The notes: generated from the letters alone by a model not told the origin. Positions 24,098 to 33,627 are shown, counted from the first letter of the stretch. The stretch: DNA of 64,000 nt from Bryobacteraceae bacterium (GCA_030041495.1 JASHNT010000015.1:1-64000); one strand, 5' to 3'. Numbers and translations: made by a program.

Positions 24098-24450
24098 CGG
24101 ACATGCCGTCCCCGGCTCTTTCGGCTGAAGATGCCGCACTCGACGACCTGGAACGACCCCGGCGCGGCGTTAGTGATCGCCACAATGATAGCGGGCAGGC
24201 TGTTCCTGATAATCGGAAGCTCTATCGCGGAGAGGGCCACCACGGCCAGGCGCCGACCCGAAAGGTTCTGCTCATAGGTGATCGTCCGGTCGCCGGTCAA
24301 AACCACGTCCACGCCGTTGTCCTGCGCTAGCTGGAGCAACTCGCCGTTCTTTAGCCCCGACCAGCCCATGTAGGCCACTGTCACAACCTCATGCGGCCCC
24401 AGCAGTTCCCGCAGAGCGTGGTCAAGGTTCTCGTCAAGTAGCACTCTCAC
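24094..24450 (-). CDS. PIN-like DUF5615 protein (toxin of a DUF433/DUF5615 pair), 118 aa
   Basis: MRVLLDENLDHALRELLG carries the conserved DEN acidic start, and DVVLTGDRTITYEQN near residue 50 carries the second acidic site of this PIN-like fold. LAVVALSAIELPIIRNSLPA follows. The family resembles VapC-type RNases and is nearly always encoded after a DUF433 antitoxin, as here (ATGA overlap at 24447-24450). The 3' end overlaps the RES-type gene by another ATGA, so three genes are translationally coupled. Length is normal and the fold appears intact. Confidence 0.85.
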   Translation of the reverse strand: MRVLLDENLDHALRELLGPHEVVTVAYMGWSGLKNGELLQLAQDNGVDVVLTGDRTITYEQNLSGRRLAVVALSAIELPIIRNSLPAIIVAITNAAPGSFQVVECGIFSRKSRGRHVR

Positions 24451-24698
24451 GACCGCTGATGCTGTCCGCGCTGTTCACGGGCGAATTCGATCAGACGTCT
24501 AATCTGCGCGACTGAGAGCGTAGGAAATCCTGCGTGGAGCTCCTCGATTGTCTCACCGAGCTCATAGCTCCCGACAATTGCCTCAGGTATGATTCGCGTA
24601 CCGCGGACGACCGGCCGGCCCGACACCTTGCCCGGCACGCATTCAATCAGCTCGCACCGTGCCCAGTCCACTTCTGGAGTTGTAGCGGTCTTTGCCAT
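24447..24698 (-). CDS. DUF433 protein (antitoxin), 83 aa
   Basis: Starts MAKTATTPEVDWARCELIEC. The DUF433 core VSGRPVVRGTRIIPEAIVGS, then LGETIEELHAGFPTLSVAQI and RRLIEFA, is a winged-helix-like DNA-binding fold. It is the first gene of the toxin-antitoxin-like operon and would bind the DUF5615 partner and the operon promoter. All expected motifs are present. Its stop overlaps the partner's ATG (ATGA). Confidence 0.85.
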   Translation of the reverse strand: MAKTATTPEVDWARCELIECVPGKVSGRPVVRGTRIIPEAIVGSYELGETIEELHAGFPTLSVAQIRRLIEFAREQRGQHQRS

Positions 24699-24732
24699 CC
24701 TGACCCCATTTATAGGATACGTCGGCTTGTTC

Positions 24733-26751
24733 TCACGATTCCTCCCGCTGCGTACCCAGGTAACGGCTCGCTAGCGACGATTCCGCGATCGCGCAAGCCA
24801 ACACCAGCAGCATGATATACCACCACAGCGATTGCGGGATTTTTCCCGAAGCCGCAGGCGCGCCCGCTGCGGAGGCTTGCTGCGAAGACTCCCCGTCCTG
24901 GCCTTGCCACAGAGCCAACACATCATCCGGGATCACGTCCAGATTCGATTCCCGGGGATCGGCATTTACTCCGATCTCGTCTTGCCGGCCGTTTGCCAAG
25001 CGAATCTGGTAGTAACCCGCTTCGGTGAGCCGGATGGATTGCGCCGAGGCGGCTTCACCCAAAGTCAGCGGACGCTTGCCTTCCGGATCGGTGACCTCGA
25101 CGCCTTGTCCGCGCTCCTTGGCGTTGCGCAGCTCCAGATAAGCATCCACAACCTGCGCTCCGCCCTGGCGCTCACTCCCGGCAAGGTAACGCGCTGTCTG
25201 TTCGACAAACGGCACGAATGCCGGCTGCAAGGGAAAATCGTTGGTCAGATTGTCGAGGCCGGAGGTGAACAGCACCACACGGCCCTCCCCAATGCGCTTC
25301 TCGAGCAACAACGGAGTCTGATCGCTCAACCTTACGATGACGCGTGCGTCGCCGGGATCCACATCCAGCGCGTAGAAGAATCTCACGCCCGGCCAGCCGC
25401 CCGCTTTGGCGACGGCGGGATAAGAAGAATCGCTATCTCCCACGCTGATTGAGTGCTCAGGAAGCCGAGTGTAATCGTGGCTCGCGTTAATGCGCGCGCC
25501 GAAAATCGGAACCTGCGCGCGGGAGCCCGCCGAGGTACCGGCGGCAATCAACAGGCTGCCTCCAGAGCGCACGTAGCCGGTCAGCGAATTTTCCAAAAGC
25601 TGCGGCATGCTGTTCAAATCCGATAGCACTACGAAGGCGTAGTTGGACGCGTTGCGGTCGGCGGCTTCATTGACGTTAATCGATTCGAGCGTGAATGCCG
25701 CTTGCGCGGCAGCAGAAAGAGCCGCGCCGAAATACAACGGCGAGCGGGTATCGCCGTAGTTATGCACCAGCAAAACCTTCTGCGGATCGGACCGTTCCAC
25801 GGCGAAGCGGCGCGAGTCGTCAGCCGGGAAGCCGTCGGCCGAATCGATCTTGACCTCGCAGCGGCTGAAGCCGTACGGAACTTCGAGGGAAGGAAAGTCG
25901 ACGGTAGCGCGCCCGTTCGCCGGAACGGCAACGGGTTTCGTCGCCGTGGTCTTGCCATTCACCACCAGAGAAACGGTGCGTTGCGCGGCAGGAGTGCCGT
26001 AACCGGCGACCACGGCCTGCACATGAATCGGTTTCAAGTCCTTTCCCCACACCTGCCCCGGCGCGTCGACGGATTCGACCGTCCAGTTCGGCTCCGCCTT
26101 GCTCACAACGGAATGAGTCACCAGCTTGACGTTCGGCGGCAAAGCCATGTCCGAAAAATTTCCCGCCAGCGCGCTGCGCTGCATGTCACTGAACAGATGC
26201 ACTTCAACCGGAGTCCGTGCCGATTCCGCAATGCCACGCAAGGCGCGGGCCAGTTCACTGAAGTTGCCGTGGCCGTCGCCGGGTTCGATCGACTGGACCG
26301 CGGCCCGTAGCGCCGCTTGATCTTCGATCACCTGCGTCATCAGCCGCAATTGCGAACCGAACGCAGCCACCTGCGCGCGAATATCGCCCTTTCCAGACAA
26401 CACGCCCATGGCCGCGGTCTTCGCATCCTCCAGCCGAGTCCCCGCGCGCATGCTGAAGGAATTGTCCACTACCAGCAGCATCAAACGGTTGCTGGCGAGC
26501 GTCGCGGCATTGCGATTGATGAAGGGATTGGCGAAAGCCAGAATCAATAGCACCAGCACGGCCAGGCGTAGCGAGAGCAGCAGAAGATAATGCAATCTGC
26601 GATGCCGCGTGGAGCTCTGTGTTCGCGACTCCCAAAACATCAGCGAAGGCACCGGCCGCGGAGGGTTCTTCTGGCGCTTCAACAAATGCAGATACAGCGG
26701 CAGGGCGACACCCGCCAAACCCGCCAGGAACCAGGGTGAGAAAATTCCCAC
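24733..26751 (-). CDS. BatA/VWA-domain membrane protein, 672 aa
   Basis: The N-terminal BatA module (MGIFSPWFLAGLAGVALPLY, LHLLKRQKNPPRPVPSLMFW) with two membrane segments, at about 5-20 and 57-77, is followed by a VWA domain whose MIDAS begins LLVVDNSFSM near residue 95. Later parts are beta-rich (periplasmic) and contain a hydrophobic YVRSGGSLLIAAG segment typical of the GATase-like fold. A last membrane helix (LWWYIMLLVLACAIAES) lies near the C-terminus. Such proteins assemble with MoxR AAA ATPases to handle or insert envelope proteins. It is adjacent (1 base) to the next VWA gene upstream. Confidence 0.85.
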   Translation of the reverse strand: MGIFSPWFLAGLAGVALPLYLHLLKRQKNPPRPVPSLMFWESRTQSSTRHRRLHYLLLLSLRLAVLVLLILAFANPFINRNAATLASNRLMLLVVDNSFSMRAGTRLEDAKTAAMGVLSGKGDIRAQVAAFGSQLRLMTQVIEDQAALRAAVQSIEPGDGHGNFSELARALRGIAESARTPVEVHLFSDMQRSALAGNFSDMALPPNVKLVTHSVVSKAEPNWTVESVDAPGQVWGKDLKPIHVQAVVAGYGTPAAQRTVSLVVNGKTTATKPVAVPANGRATVDFPSLEVPYGFSRCEVKIDSADGFPADDSRRFAVERSDPQKVLLVHNYGDTRSPLYFGAALSAAAQAAFTLESINVNEAADRNASNYAFVVLSDLNSMPQLLENSLTGYVRSGGSLLIAAGTSAGSRAQVPIFGARINASHDYTRLPEHSISVGDSDSSYPAVAKAGGWPGVRFFYALDVDPGDARVIVRLSDQTPLLLEKRIGEGRVVLFTSGLDNLTNDFPLQPAFVPFVEQTARYLAGSERQGGAQVVDAYLELRNAKERGQGVEVTDPEGKRPLTLGEAASAQSIRLTEAGYYQIRLANGRQDEIGVNADPRESNLDVIPDDVLALWQGQDGESSQQASAAGAPAASGKIPQSLWWYIMLLVLACAIAESSLASRYLGTQREES

Positions 26752-29067
26752 TTAGACAATCCCCCACTTCCGGCGCAACCACCACTCCGAAAAGCGCAGC
26801 GCAATCAATACCAGGAACACGATTGGCAGGTTCCACAGGTCCTTGGTTTGGCGCATGGTCACGCCGCCCTCCGAATACGGAATGCTTGTCGCGAGCTTGC
26901 CGAGATCCGCGGGTTTCCAGTATTGACCGCCGGTCTGCGCCGCCAAGTGCTCCAGCAAATCCCGATTTTGTTCGGTGTGAAAATTCTCCGCGACGCCGTC
27001 GCGGCGCTGGAACGTCAGAACGTCGCGGCCAATCTCCTGCACTTTGCCGGTGCTCGGATCCGCGCGCTGCGCAGTTACCTCCGTAAGATACGCGCCTTCC
27101 TTGGGCGCCGACCAAGTGCCTTGAAACTGCCCCGGATTATCCGGCACGGGCGACATCTCGATCGCCGCGCTGATCCCGCTCGGCCCCAGAATGTGCGCCT
27201 CCACCTTGGCGTCGGGCGCGGGATTGTAGCGTTCATCGCGAACCTCGGCGGTAAAATTCACGTTGCCGTTGTCGAGCAGAAGTTGCGAAGGAACCGCTAC
27301 CGTCACGTGCCCTGGCGCGCCGGAAATCAGCCAGCGCAGCAACTGCTGCCAGAAGGTGTAATAGGAGGTGTCCCCCAAGGGCGAGCTCATCTGCCAGCGC
27401 CAACTTCCGCCCGTGGCCATGATGGCCGTGCGTCCGCGGCCGAAATTCTCCGTAATCAGCAACGGCACCTTGCGGCCTTCCGGAGTGATCGTGTTCAGCA
27501 GCACTCGTGCGCCCGGCTTGGCCGTGCCGGGATCTTCATAATCCATGAGGTAAGGCAGCGTTTTCCATTTCGCGGCATTTGCCGCCGGATCGTCCATCAG
27601 CCTTGTGATAATGCTGTCCGCGCCATCCGGAGCAAGCTCCGCGACCGCGTGCGTCGTGCCGTTGCGCGGGTCCTGCTCGCGATGGAAGGTCCCCGGCTGG
27701 GTCGGCAGAATCGTCGGTAGAAGATCGATCAAACTGGAGGAGTTCCACCCGCCGTCGGCCAGTGCAAACTGGCCGCCTAACAGCAACAGGCCGCCGCCGC
27801 GCTTGTCCACGAAGTTGCGAATCAGCGCCTGCTGTTCCGCGCTGAAGTAGCCGCTTTCCACGGACCCGATCATCAATCCCGCGTAACCGAACAAATCTTC
27901 GGCGCGCGTGGGAAATCCTCCGGCGAGTTCCTTGGGGTCCGCCGCCCCCTGGGTGAGGGTTTTGTTCTCGCTGGTGCGCACCGTAGAAACCACGTGGACC
28001 ATGCGGTCATCCTCTTCGGCTTCGCGGATGAATTTGTACTCCCAGCGCGGCTCGCCTTCGATGTAGAGGATTCGCTGGGTGTCGGAGCCGACGTTCACCA
28101 CGCGGGAAAGCGCATTATTGGCGGTATTCTGCTCGCCCGGCAGGAGGGCCGCAGAGACTTCCAGAGTTTTCGCGCCCGCGCCGCCTACGTTGAACATCAG
28201 CGTCTCAGTCTGGAGGTTACCATCCGGCCCCAGGGTGATGCTGCGCGCCGCGAGCGGCTTGGGTTGACCGGAGCTCACGTCGCGCACCGTCAGATTGACC
28301 TTCGCGCCCGCGTATCCGCGCTGATGTAGCGTCACCTTCGCGGCCAATCTCGACTCCGCCAAGGCGCGCGGCGCGATCTCCACATCGTCCAGTTCCACGT
28401 CATGCTCGGCACGCTCCCGGCCGAAGCCGACGGTATGAACCGGAATATGGCGCGCGCGCAGCCCGCTGATCGCGTCCGCGCTGATGCCTCCGGAGTTGTC
28501 GTCGCCGTCGCTCAACAGAACCACCGCGCCGATGGGCAGGTCGGAGGTTTCATCGCTTAATTGTTTCAGGCTGTCTCCCAGGCGCGTCGCGGGCGCGCCG
28601 GTCTGCAATTCCTTGAGATTATCGATCCGCGCGGCGCGATCGTCCACGCGATACAAACGCGTTTGAAAGGATTTGTTGAGGCTGGCGAGCACGCCTCCAT
28701 CCAGCGCTTTCACCGCTTGCGCCTGGCGCGTGGAGCCATCCTCGGAGATCCCCATGCTGCGCGAATCATCCACCAGCACGGCGACGATGTTCTTCTGCGG
28801 CTGAAGCTCGGATACCGTTAACGCGGGCTGCCACAGCAGCACCAGCACAATGGCCGCCATCAAGGACTGCAAGCCCCAAACGACCCAGGCTCGCCAGCTT
28901 CGCAGATTTGGAGCGGCTTCCTTTAATTGCGAGCGGATCAGCCAGGCGAGCGCCGCGGCTGCCGCGATGATCAACAGCACCAGCACCCACTTGGGCCACG
29001 CACCTAAGAGCGCAATCCGGCCCTGGGCGTAGGCCGAGCGGGGATATTTAAAAAGAAATTCGAACAT
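26752..29067 (-). CDS. VWA and glutamine-amidotransferase-like membrane protein, 771 aa
   Basis: Two N-terminal membrane segments (about 27-45 and 62-82) are followed by a VWA domain with MIDAS VAVLVDDSRSMGISEDGST near residue 105 and VVLLSDGDDNSGG near 190. A GATase1-like domain follows (RILYIEGEPRWEYKFIREA near 345, and GGGLLLLGGQFALADGGW near 445). A C-terminal beta domain and a last helix (LPIVFLVLIALRFSEWW) end the protein. It sits between the BatA-type and DUF4159 genes, an arrangement also found in planctomycetes and other acidobacteria. The MIDAS serine pair DxSxS is intact, so metal-dependent ligand binding is likely. Confidence 0.85.
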   Translation of the reverse strand: MFEFLFKYPRSAYAQGRIALLGAWPKWVLVLLIIAAAAALAWLIRSQLKEAAPNLRSWRAWVVWGLQSLMAAIVLVLLWQPALTVSELQPQKNIVAVLVDDSRSMGISEDGSTRQAQAVKALDGGVLASLNKSFQTRLYRVDDRAARIDNLKELQTGAPATRLGDSLKQLSDETSDLPIGAVVLLSDGDDNSGGISADAISGLRARHIPVHTVGFGRERAEHDVELDDVEIAPRALAESRLAAKVTLHQRGYAGAKVNLTVRDVSSGQPKPLAARSITLGPDGNLQTETLMFNVGGAGAKTLEVSAALLPGEQNTANNALSRVVNVGSDTQRILYIEGEPRWEYKFIREAEEDDRMVHVVSTVRTSENKTLTQGAADPKELAGGFPTRAEDLFGYAGLMIGSVESGYFSAEQQALIRNFVDKRGGGLLLLGGQFALADGGWNSSSLIDLLPTILPTQPGTFHREQDPRNGTTHAVAELAPDGADSIITRLMDDPAANAAKWKTLPYLMDYEDPGTAKPGARVLLNTITPEGRKVPLLITENFGRGRTAIMATGGSWRWQMSSPLGDTSYYTFWQQLLRWLISGAPGHVTVAVPSQLLLDNGNVNFTAEVRDERYNPAPDAKVEAHILGPSGISAAIEMSPVPDNPGQFQGTWSAPKEGAYLTEVTAQRADPSTGKVQEIGRDVLTFQRRDGVAENFHTEQNRDLLEHLAAQTGGQYWKPADLGKLATSIPYSEGGVTMRQTKDLWNLPIVFLVLIALRFSEWWLRRKWGIV

Positions 29068-29104
29068 TAGAACCGCGAACGCCCCTTCTCTTCCATCGCG
29101 GTCC

Positions 29105-29890
29105 TTAGTGGGTCATCGCGTAGGTGATGTAGTTCAGCACGATGCGAAACGCCAGGCCGGAGAATTTCTCCGGATACTCCGCCTCATCGGAATGCTCCCA
29201 GGCGTCTCCCAGATGCATGTTGGCGCAAATGGCCACCATGATGCGGCCGTGGTCGTTGCGGATGGCGCGCCATTTGGGTACATAGCCGTCTTTTTCATAG
29301 GTGCGGCCGGTGCTGACATACTGCTCGCCCGGGATCTGGAACTTTTCGTTAATGTCGTAGAGGACGTGATAGATCTCGTCCGCGTCCTTGAGATCCTCCA
29401 CGGGACGGTCCGGGAGCACCTGGCGCATACCGGCCATGAAGTGTTGCCAGTCGTCCTCGCCGTGGAAGTCGTCCACCATCAGGAAACCGCCCTTCAGAAG
29501 ATAATCGTGCAGACGCTTGGCCTCTTCGTCGGTGAACTGCCAGGTGTTCACGTCGACGGCGTAGATCCACGGGTAATCGAACAGATGGTCGCTATCGAGA
29601 TCGGCCACGTTCAATGGCGAAGGAGAGTTAATGTGCGTCAGGCGCCGCAGCGCGATCAAACAATCGTCATCGGCTTTGGGATAATCGCGGGACCAGGTTT
29701 CAAATCCCTGGAAGCGGTTAAAGACGCCCCCCACCGAATTGTATTGAAGACGCGTCCAATAAAACTCTGAGGGTACCGAAGGACCAAAATCGTAGTAGCC
29801 TCGCTGACGCCGGCCAAATCTCTGAAACGCGAGCAACCCCACGCTGAGCACAAACAACAGACGGATAGCGTTGAGGATCGGCCGCTTCAT
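29105..29890 (-). CDS. DUF4159 protein, 261 aa
   Basis: A membrane anchor (residues 8-22) precedes a domain with EFYWTRLQYNSVGGVFNRF, FDYPWIYAVDVNTWQFTDEE, AKRLHDYLLKGGFLMVDDFH and GRIMVAICANMHLGDAWEHS. This is the DUF4159 family, a GATase1-like fold without the usual catalytic cysteine, encoded with BatA/VWA operons. It is probably part of the same envelope complex as the two genes downstream. ATG 29890 is chosen because an upstream frame (to 29947) looks non-coding. There is a 37-base gap to the next gene. Confidence 0.8.
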   Translation of the reverse strand: MKRPILNAIRLLFVLSVGLLAFQRFGRRQRGYYDFGPSVPSEFYWTRLQYNSVGGVFNRFQGFETWSRDYPKADDDCLIALRRLTHINSPSPLNVADLDSDHLFDYPWIYAVDVNTWQFTDEEAKRLHDYLLKGGFLMVDDFHGEDDWQHFMAGMRQVLPDRPVEDLKDADEIYHVLYDINEKFQIPGEQYVSTGRTYEKDGYVPKWRAIRNDHGRIMVAICANMHLGDAWEHSDEAEYPEKFSGLAFRIVLNYITYAMTH

Positions 29891-29983
29891 AGCATTAGAA
29901 GGATAACAGAAGCGCGCGAGCGACTCCAGGGGAGGGCTCAAAGACATGTTGCGGTAGGATGGTCAAGGCATTTGCCTTCGCTG

Positions 29984-31426
29984 ATGCGGTCTTCCATACA
30001 GCGGCGTGATTTCTTGAAGCTTGCCGGCTTGGCGGCCGCCGGCTCGCGGCTTGGGGCGCAGGAAACACAGTCGTTTCTCTCTCCGTCTGCCGCGCCGGAT
30101 GTTGCCCGCACCGACTTCAAGCTCGAAATCGGAACCGTCACCGTGGATCTTGCCCCCAATCGAATCCTCAGCACCACCGGCTACAACGGAACCTCGCCCG
30201 GGCCGCTGCTGCGAATGAAGGAAGGCGTGCCGGTGACCGTCAACGTTACCAACAACACCGACATTCCCGAATATGTCCACTTTCACGGCCTGCTGATTCC
30301 CTCCGAGGTCGATGGGTCAGAGGAAGAGGGCACGCCCGAAGTGCCGCCGCACGGAAGCCGCAGCTACAAGTTCACGCCCACGCCTGCCGGCACGCGCTGG
30401 TATCACACCCACACCATGTCCATGGACGATCTGCACCGCGGCAGCTACACCGGGATGTTCGGATTTCTGATCGTCGAGGGTGCGAACAACCCCGGCACCT
30501 ACGATCAGGAGCATTACCTGGCGCTGCGCGATTGGGAGCCGTACTTCAGTAACCAGGCGATGGACAACGACGACCTCGACGCCACCGGCCCGCAACCGGA
30601 ACGTCCGGCGGTGTTGGACACGCGCCAGCCGGGCGTGGAGGTCCAGGCCGACGTTTATTCCATCAACGACAAAGCGCTCGGTTCGGGTGAGCCGATCCGC
30701 GTGAAACAAGGCGACCGCGTCATGTTTCATTTCCTCAACGCCAGCGCCATCGAAAACCGGCATCTGTATCTGCCCGGCCACAAATTCAACGTGATTGCCT
30801 TGGATGGGAACCCCGTGCCGACGCCGGCCGCTGTCGACGTACTGTTGCTGGGCCCAGGCGAACGCATCGATTGCTGGGTGGAAATGAACCAACCCGGCGT
30901 TTGGATTATGGGCGCGCCCGAGGATCCGGTTCGCGAAGGCGGCCTGGGTATCGTGATCGAGTACGCCAATCAACACCGCACTCCGCAATGGACCGCGGCC
31001 CCGAAATCGAGCTGGGATTACACCATCTTCGGCAAGCCTCCCACGCAGCCTGCGCCCACCGAAACGCTGGACATGATTTTCGAGAAGATCCCGCGCGGCG
31101 CGGGAATTTTCAATACGTTCAACGTAAACGGCAAGCCTTATCCGCACGACCGTGAATTCGTGCTCAAGCAAGGCACCCGCTACCGGCTGACCTTCCACAA
31201 TCGCACCGACGACGCGCATCCTCTGCATCTGCACCGGCACCAATTCGAGATCGCCGAGATCTACGGCAAACCGACTTCCGGAATCATCAAAGACACGGTC
31301 GTGGTGCCAACTTATGGGCGCGCCAGCGTCGACTTCACGGCCGATCAACCCGGCCTGACTCTGTTCCACTGCCACATCCAGATGCACATGGATTATGGCT
31401 TCAAGGCTCTTCTCCGCTACGCGTAG
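29984..31426 (+). CDS. Multicopper oxidase, exported, 480 aa
   Basis: A twin-arginine signal (QRRDFLKLAGLAAAG) leads to three cupredoxin domains. The four copper-binding motifs are all present: HFHGL near residue 95, WYHTHTMS near 140, HPLHLHRH near 408 and HCHIQMHMDYG near 460. It would oxidise a metal or phenolic substrate in the periplasm with O2 as acceptor; the substrate is unknown. The start could also be TTG 29972, 4 codons upstream. The PQQ sugar dehydrogenase gene follows with an AGGAGGT site, 11 bases after the stop. Confidence 0.9.
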   Translation: MRSSIQRRDFLKLAGLAAAGSRLGAQETQSFLSPSAAPDVARTDFKLEIGTVTVDLAPNRILSTTGYNGTSPGPLLRMKEGVPVTVNVTNNTDIPEYVHFHGLLIPSEVDGSEEEGTPEVPPHGSRSYKFTPTPAGTRWYHTHTMSMDDLHRGSYTGMFGFLIVEGANNPGTYDQEHYLALRDWEPYFSNQAMDNDDLDATGPQPERPAVLDTRQPGVEVQADVYSINDKALGSGEPIRVKQGDRVMFHFLNASAIENRHLYLPGHKFNVIALDGNPVPTPAAVDVLLLGPGERIDCWVEMNQPGVWIMGAPEDPVREGGLGIVIEYANQHRTPQWTAAPKSSWDYTIFGKPPTQPAPTETLDMIFEKIPRGAGIFNTFNVNGKPYPHDREFVLKQGTRYRLTFHNRTDDAHPLHLHRHQFEIAEIYGKPTSGIIKDTVVVPTYGRASVDFTADQPGLTLFHCHIQMHMDYGFKALLRYA

Positions 31427-31437
31427 GAGGTAATTTC

Positions 31438-32596
31438 ATGCGGCACGTTTTGCGGCTGGCAGTCGCACTAGTTGCGGCCGCCGCGGAGGCTCAGCAGCCG
31501 GCTCAGCCCATCGGCGTTCCCGTCCCTCCGCTCGGCTCCGGACCCCTCGTCTTCGATACCGCGGAGCAGCACAAGATCCGCGTGTCGATCTTGGCTCGCG
31601 GACTGTCGCACCCCTGGGGCATGACGTTTCTTCCCGATGGGAGCATGCTGGTGACCGAGCGCCCTGGCCGCCTCCGCATGGTGCGCAAGGGCAAGCTCGA
31701 TCCGACACCCATCGCCGGCGTACCCAAAGTTTATGCGGTACAACTGGCCGGTTTGATGGATGTCGCGCTCGATCCCGCGTTCGGCACCAATCACCTGATC
31801 TATCTCACCTACAACAAGCCGAGCCCCGACGGCAAACAGGTCGCGACGGCGTTGGCGCGGAGTGCGCGATATTTTCGTCGCCGACTGGTTGCCGGAGAGC
31901 GCGAACGGATTCAATTCACGCATGGCCTTCGGCCGCGACGGCATGATCTACGTGAGCGAAGGTGCGTCCAATAGCGACGCTTCCCAGGACCCCAAGAGCT
32001 TGCGCGGAAAAATCCTGCGCCTGCGCCCGGACGGCTCCGCGCCGCCCGACAATCCTTTCGTGAATCGTTCCGGCTACCGGCCAGAGATTTATTCGATGGG
32101 CCATCGCAACACGCTCGGCCTGATCGTCAATCCCATGACCGGCGAGCTCTGGAACGCCGAAGATGGACCCAACGGCAGCGATAAGATCAACGTGATCCTG
32201 CCGGGCCGCAATTACGGTTGGCCGGTCGCGAGTTACGGCCGGACCTACCCTGGTCCTCGGGTTTCTCCCACTCCGTGGAGGGAAGGCATCGAGCAGCCGT
32301 TAGTCTTCTGGGTACCTTCCATCGCCGTCTCCGGTCTGGCGGTTTACACTGGCGACCGTTTCCCCACCTGGAAGAACAACGCCTTCGTCGGCGGCATGCG
32401 CACCGGCGAGATCCCCGGCACAGGCCATTTGGAACGGATCGTGTTCAACGACCAATGGGAGGAGCTGCGGCGCGAAAGTTTGCTCACTGAGCTCCACCAG
32501 CGCGTGCGCGACGTGCGCCAGGGCCCCGACGGAATGCTCTATTTGCTGACCGACGAAGACGACGGAGCGCTGCTGAGGATTGAGCCGGCGCAATAA
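31438..32596 (+). pseudogene. PQQ-dependent sugar dehydrogenase (Asd-type), frameshifted
   Basis: The first 141 codons from ATG 31438 encode a signal peptide and the first beta-propeller blades (LSHPWGMTFLPDGSMLVTER, then LAGLMDVALDPAFGTNHLIY). After TALAR at about 31860 the frame is lost. The protein goes on in the next frame from 31862 (RDIFVADWLPESANGFNSRM, then GRDGMIYVSEGA) to the normal end QGPDGMLYLLTDEDDGALLR. Relatives have about ten more residues at this junction, so a small deletion probably caused the shift. Both halves are otherwise well preserved, which suggests recent loss or a sequencing error. It would have oxidised aldose sugars with PQQ in the periplasm. Confidence 0.8.
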
Positions 32597-32757
32597 CTCC
32601 GCTGATCGAAGCCTTACGCTGAGCGATTTCACAGCTCCCGCCAGCGAATTCCCGCAAGCTGTGGCGCGGCTACGCCCAGGCTCCATCTGTAAATCCAAGA
32701 AAACGCAGCGCTGCAGCCCGGATGGGGAAGTGCGCAAACACGGGCAAGGAGGGCCCC

Positions 32758-32961
32758 ATGAAATTGCGACACTACTTCCCAATTTCGGTCGGCGTTTTTG
32801 TTTTGGTGGTTGGAACCGCGCTCTATTTCTCCGTCCCGATCGCGCCGTTCGCGGCAATTCTGCTGGCCGGAGAAACGCTACTCGGATTCCAGCTCGAGGA
32901 CCACAAGGTCCCGAAGACGCTGAAGCAGTTGTTCACGCCGCCCAAGCCGCACGCCCACTAA
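32758..32961 (+). CDS. Small membrane protein, 67 aa
   Basis: Starts MKLRHYFPISVGVFVLVVGT after a GGAGG site 7 bases upstream. Two membrane segments (about 7-24 and 26-42) are followed by a basic, proline/histidine-rich end (HKVPKTLKQLFTPPKPHAH). The family is not recognised. It stands alone between the broken sugar dehydrogenase and the convergent SRPBCC gene. Confidence 0.6.
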   Translation: MKLRHYFPISVGVFVLVVGTALYFSVPIAPFAAILLAGETLLGFQLEDHKVPKTLKQLFTPPKPHAH

Positions 32962-32988
32962 ACCGGCCGGCCAGGAGATGTGACGCCG

Positions 32989-33582
32989 CTACCGGCCGCC
33001 GGGTCCGCCGCCTTTTTGCCCGCCGCCGCGAGCCGGACGAGGAGGCAGGGTTCCACCCTCCGCCAGAATCTTCATATTGTCCAGGGCGCGCTGGAAGGTT
33101 GTGCGCCGCTGCTCCTTATCGCGATCCCGGGCCGCATCGTCGGTGAGGTTCGAATTGTCCCACACCAGCGTGTAGAGCAGCTTGCAGGTGGTCGCCGTCA
33201 GAGGCCGCGCCTCCACGGTTCCGTGGTACATGTTGTACATTTGCCCGACGCGCACCGGCTGGGTGTAGGTGTACGACAGGTCCGTCTTGCCCACCATGAT
33301 TTCATTGCCGATGGAACGCACCGCACCGACCTCGCCGTCTTGGCCGGACATGATCATGCACGGCACCTGCAGCCATTCGCCGATGTCGCAATACTTGCCC
33401 ACGCGCGCCCACACCTCGGCCGCGGGCTTGTTCACCGTCACCTCCATCGTGACGCTGACGTAGTTTGGATGCTCGACGGCAAGGGGCGCCTGCGGTCCCC
33501 GGCCCTGCGCGCTGGCGACCGCCGCGAAGCCGGCCATGGCGAGCGCGCATCCTGCGAATGTTCTGTAAATCGAAGTGTGCAT
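32989..33582 (-). CDS. SRPBCC/polyketide cyclase-like secreted protein, 197 aa
   Basis: A signal peptide (MHTSIYRTFAGCALAMAGFA, ASAQ) is followed by a START/SRPBCC fold with VSVTMEVTVNKPAAEVWARV, IGEWLQVPCMI, EVGAVRSIGNEIMVGKTDL and a final long helix (RTTFQRALDNMKILAEGG). The tail is glycine-rich. Such domains bind hydrophobic ligands. The ATG at 33582 has a GGGAGGA site and is preferred over the longer frame. It is convergent with the small membrane protein and separate from the upstream VWA gene (45-base gap). Confidence 0.8.
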   Translation of the reverse strand: MHTSIYRTFAGCALAMAGFAAVASAQGRGPQAPLAVEHPNYVSVTMEVTVNKPAAEVWARVGKYCDIGEWLQVPCMIMSGQDGEVGAVRSIGNEIMVGKTDLSYTYTQPVRVGQMYNMYHGTVEARPLTATTCKLLYTLVWDNSNLTDDAARDRDKEQRRTTFQRALDNMKILAEGGTLPPRPARGGGQKGGGPGGR

Positions 33583-33627
33583 GGTAAAGATCCTCCCGTG
33601 TAGCGTCTCACATCTTCTCACGCCCGG

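Noticed and set aside
26255-27115. Long minus-strand open frame of 286 codons
   Set aside because: It lies inside the two VWA genes in another frame, has arginine- and alanine-rich sequence typical of GC-rich shadow frames, and shows no domain.
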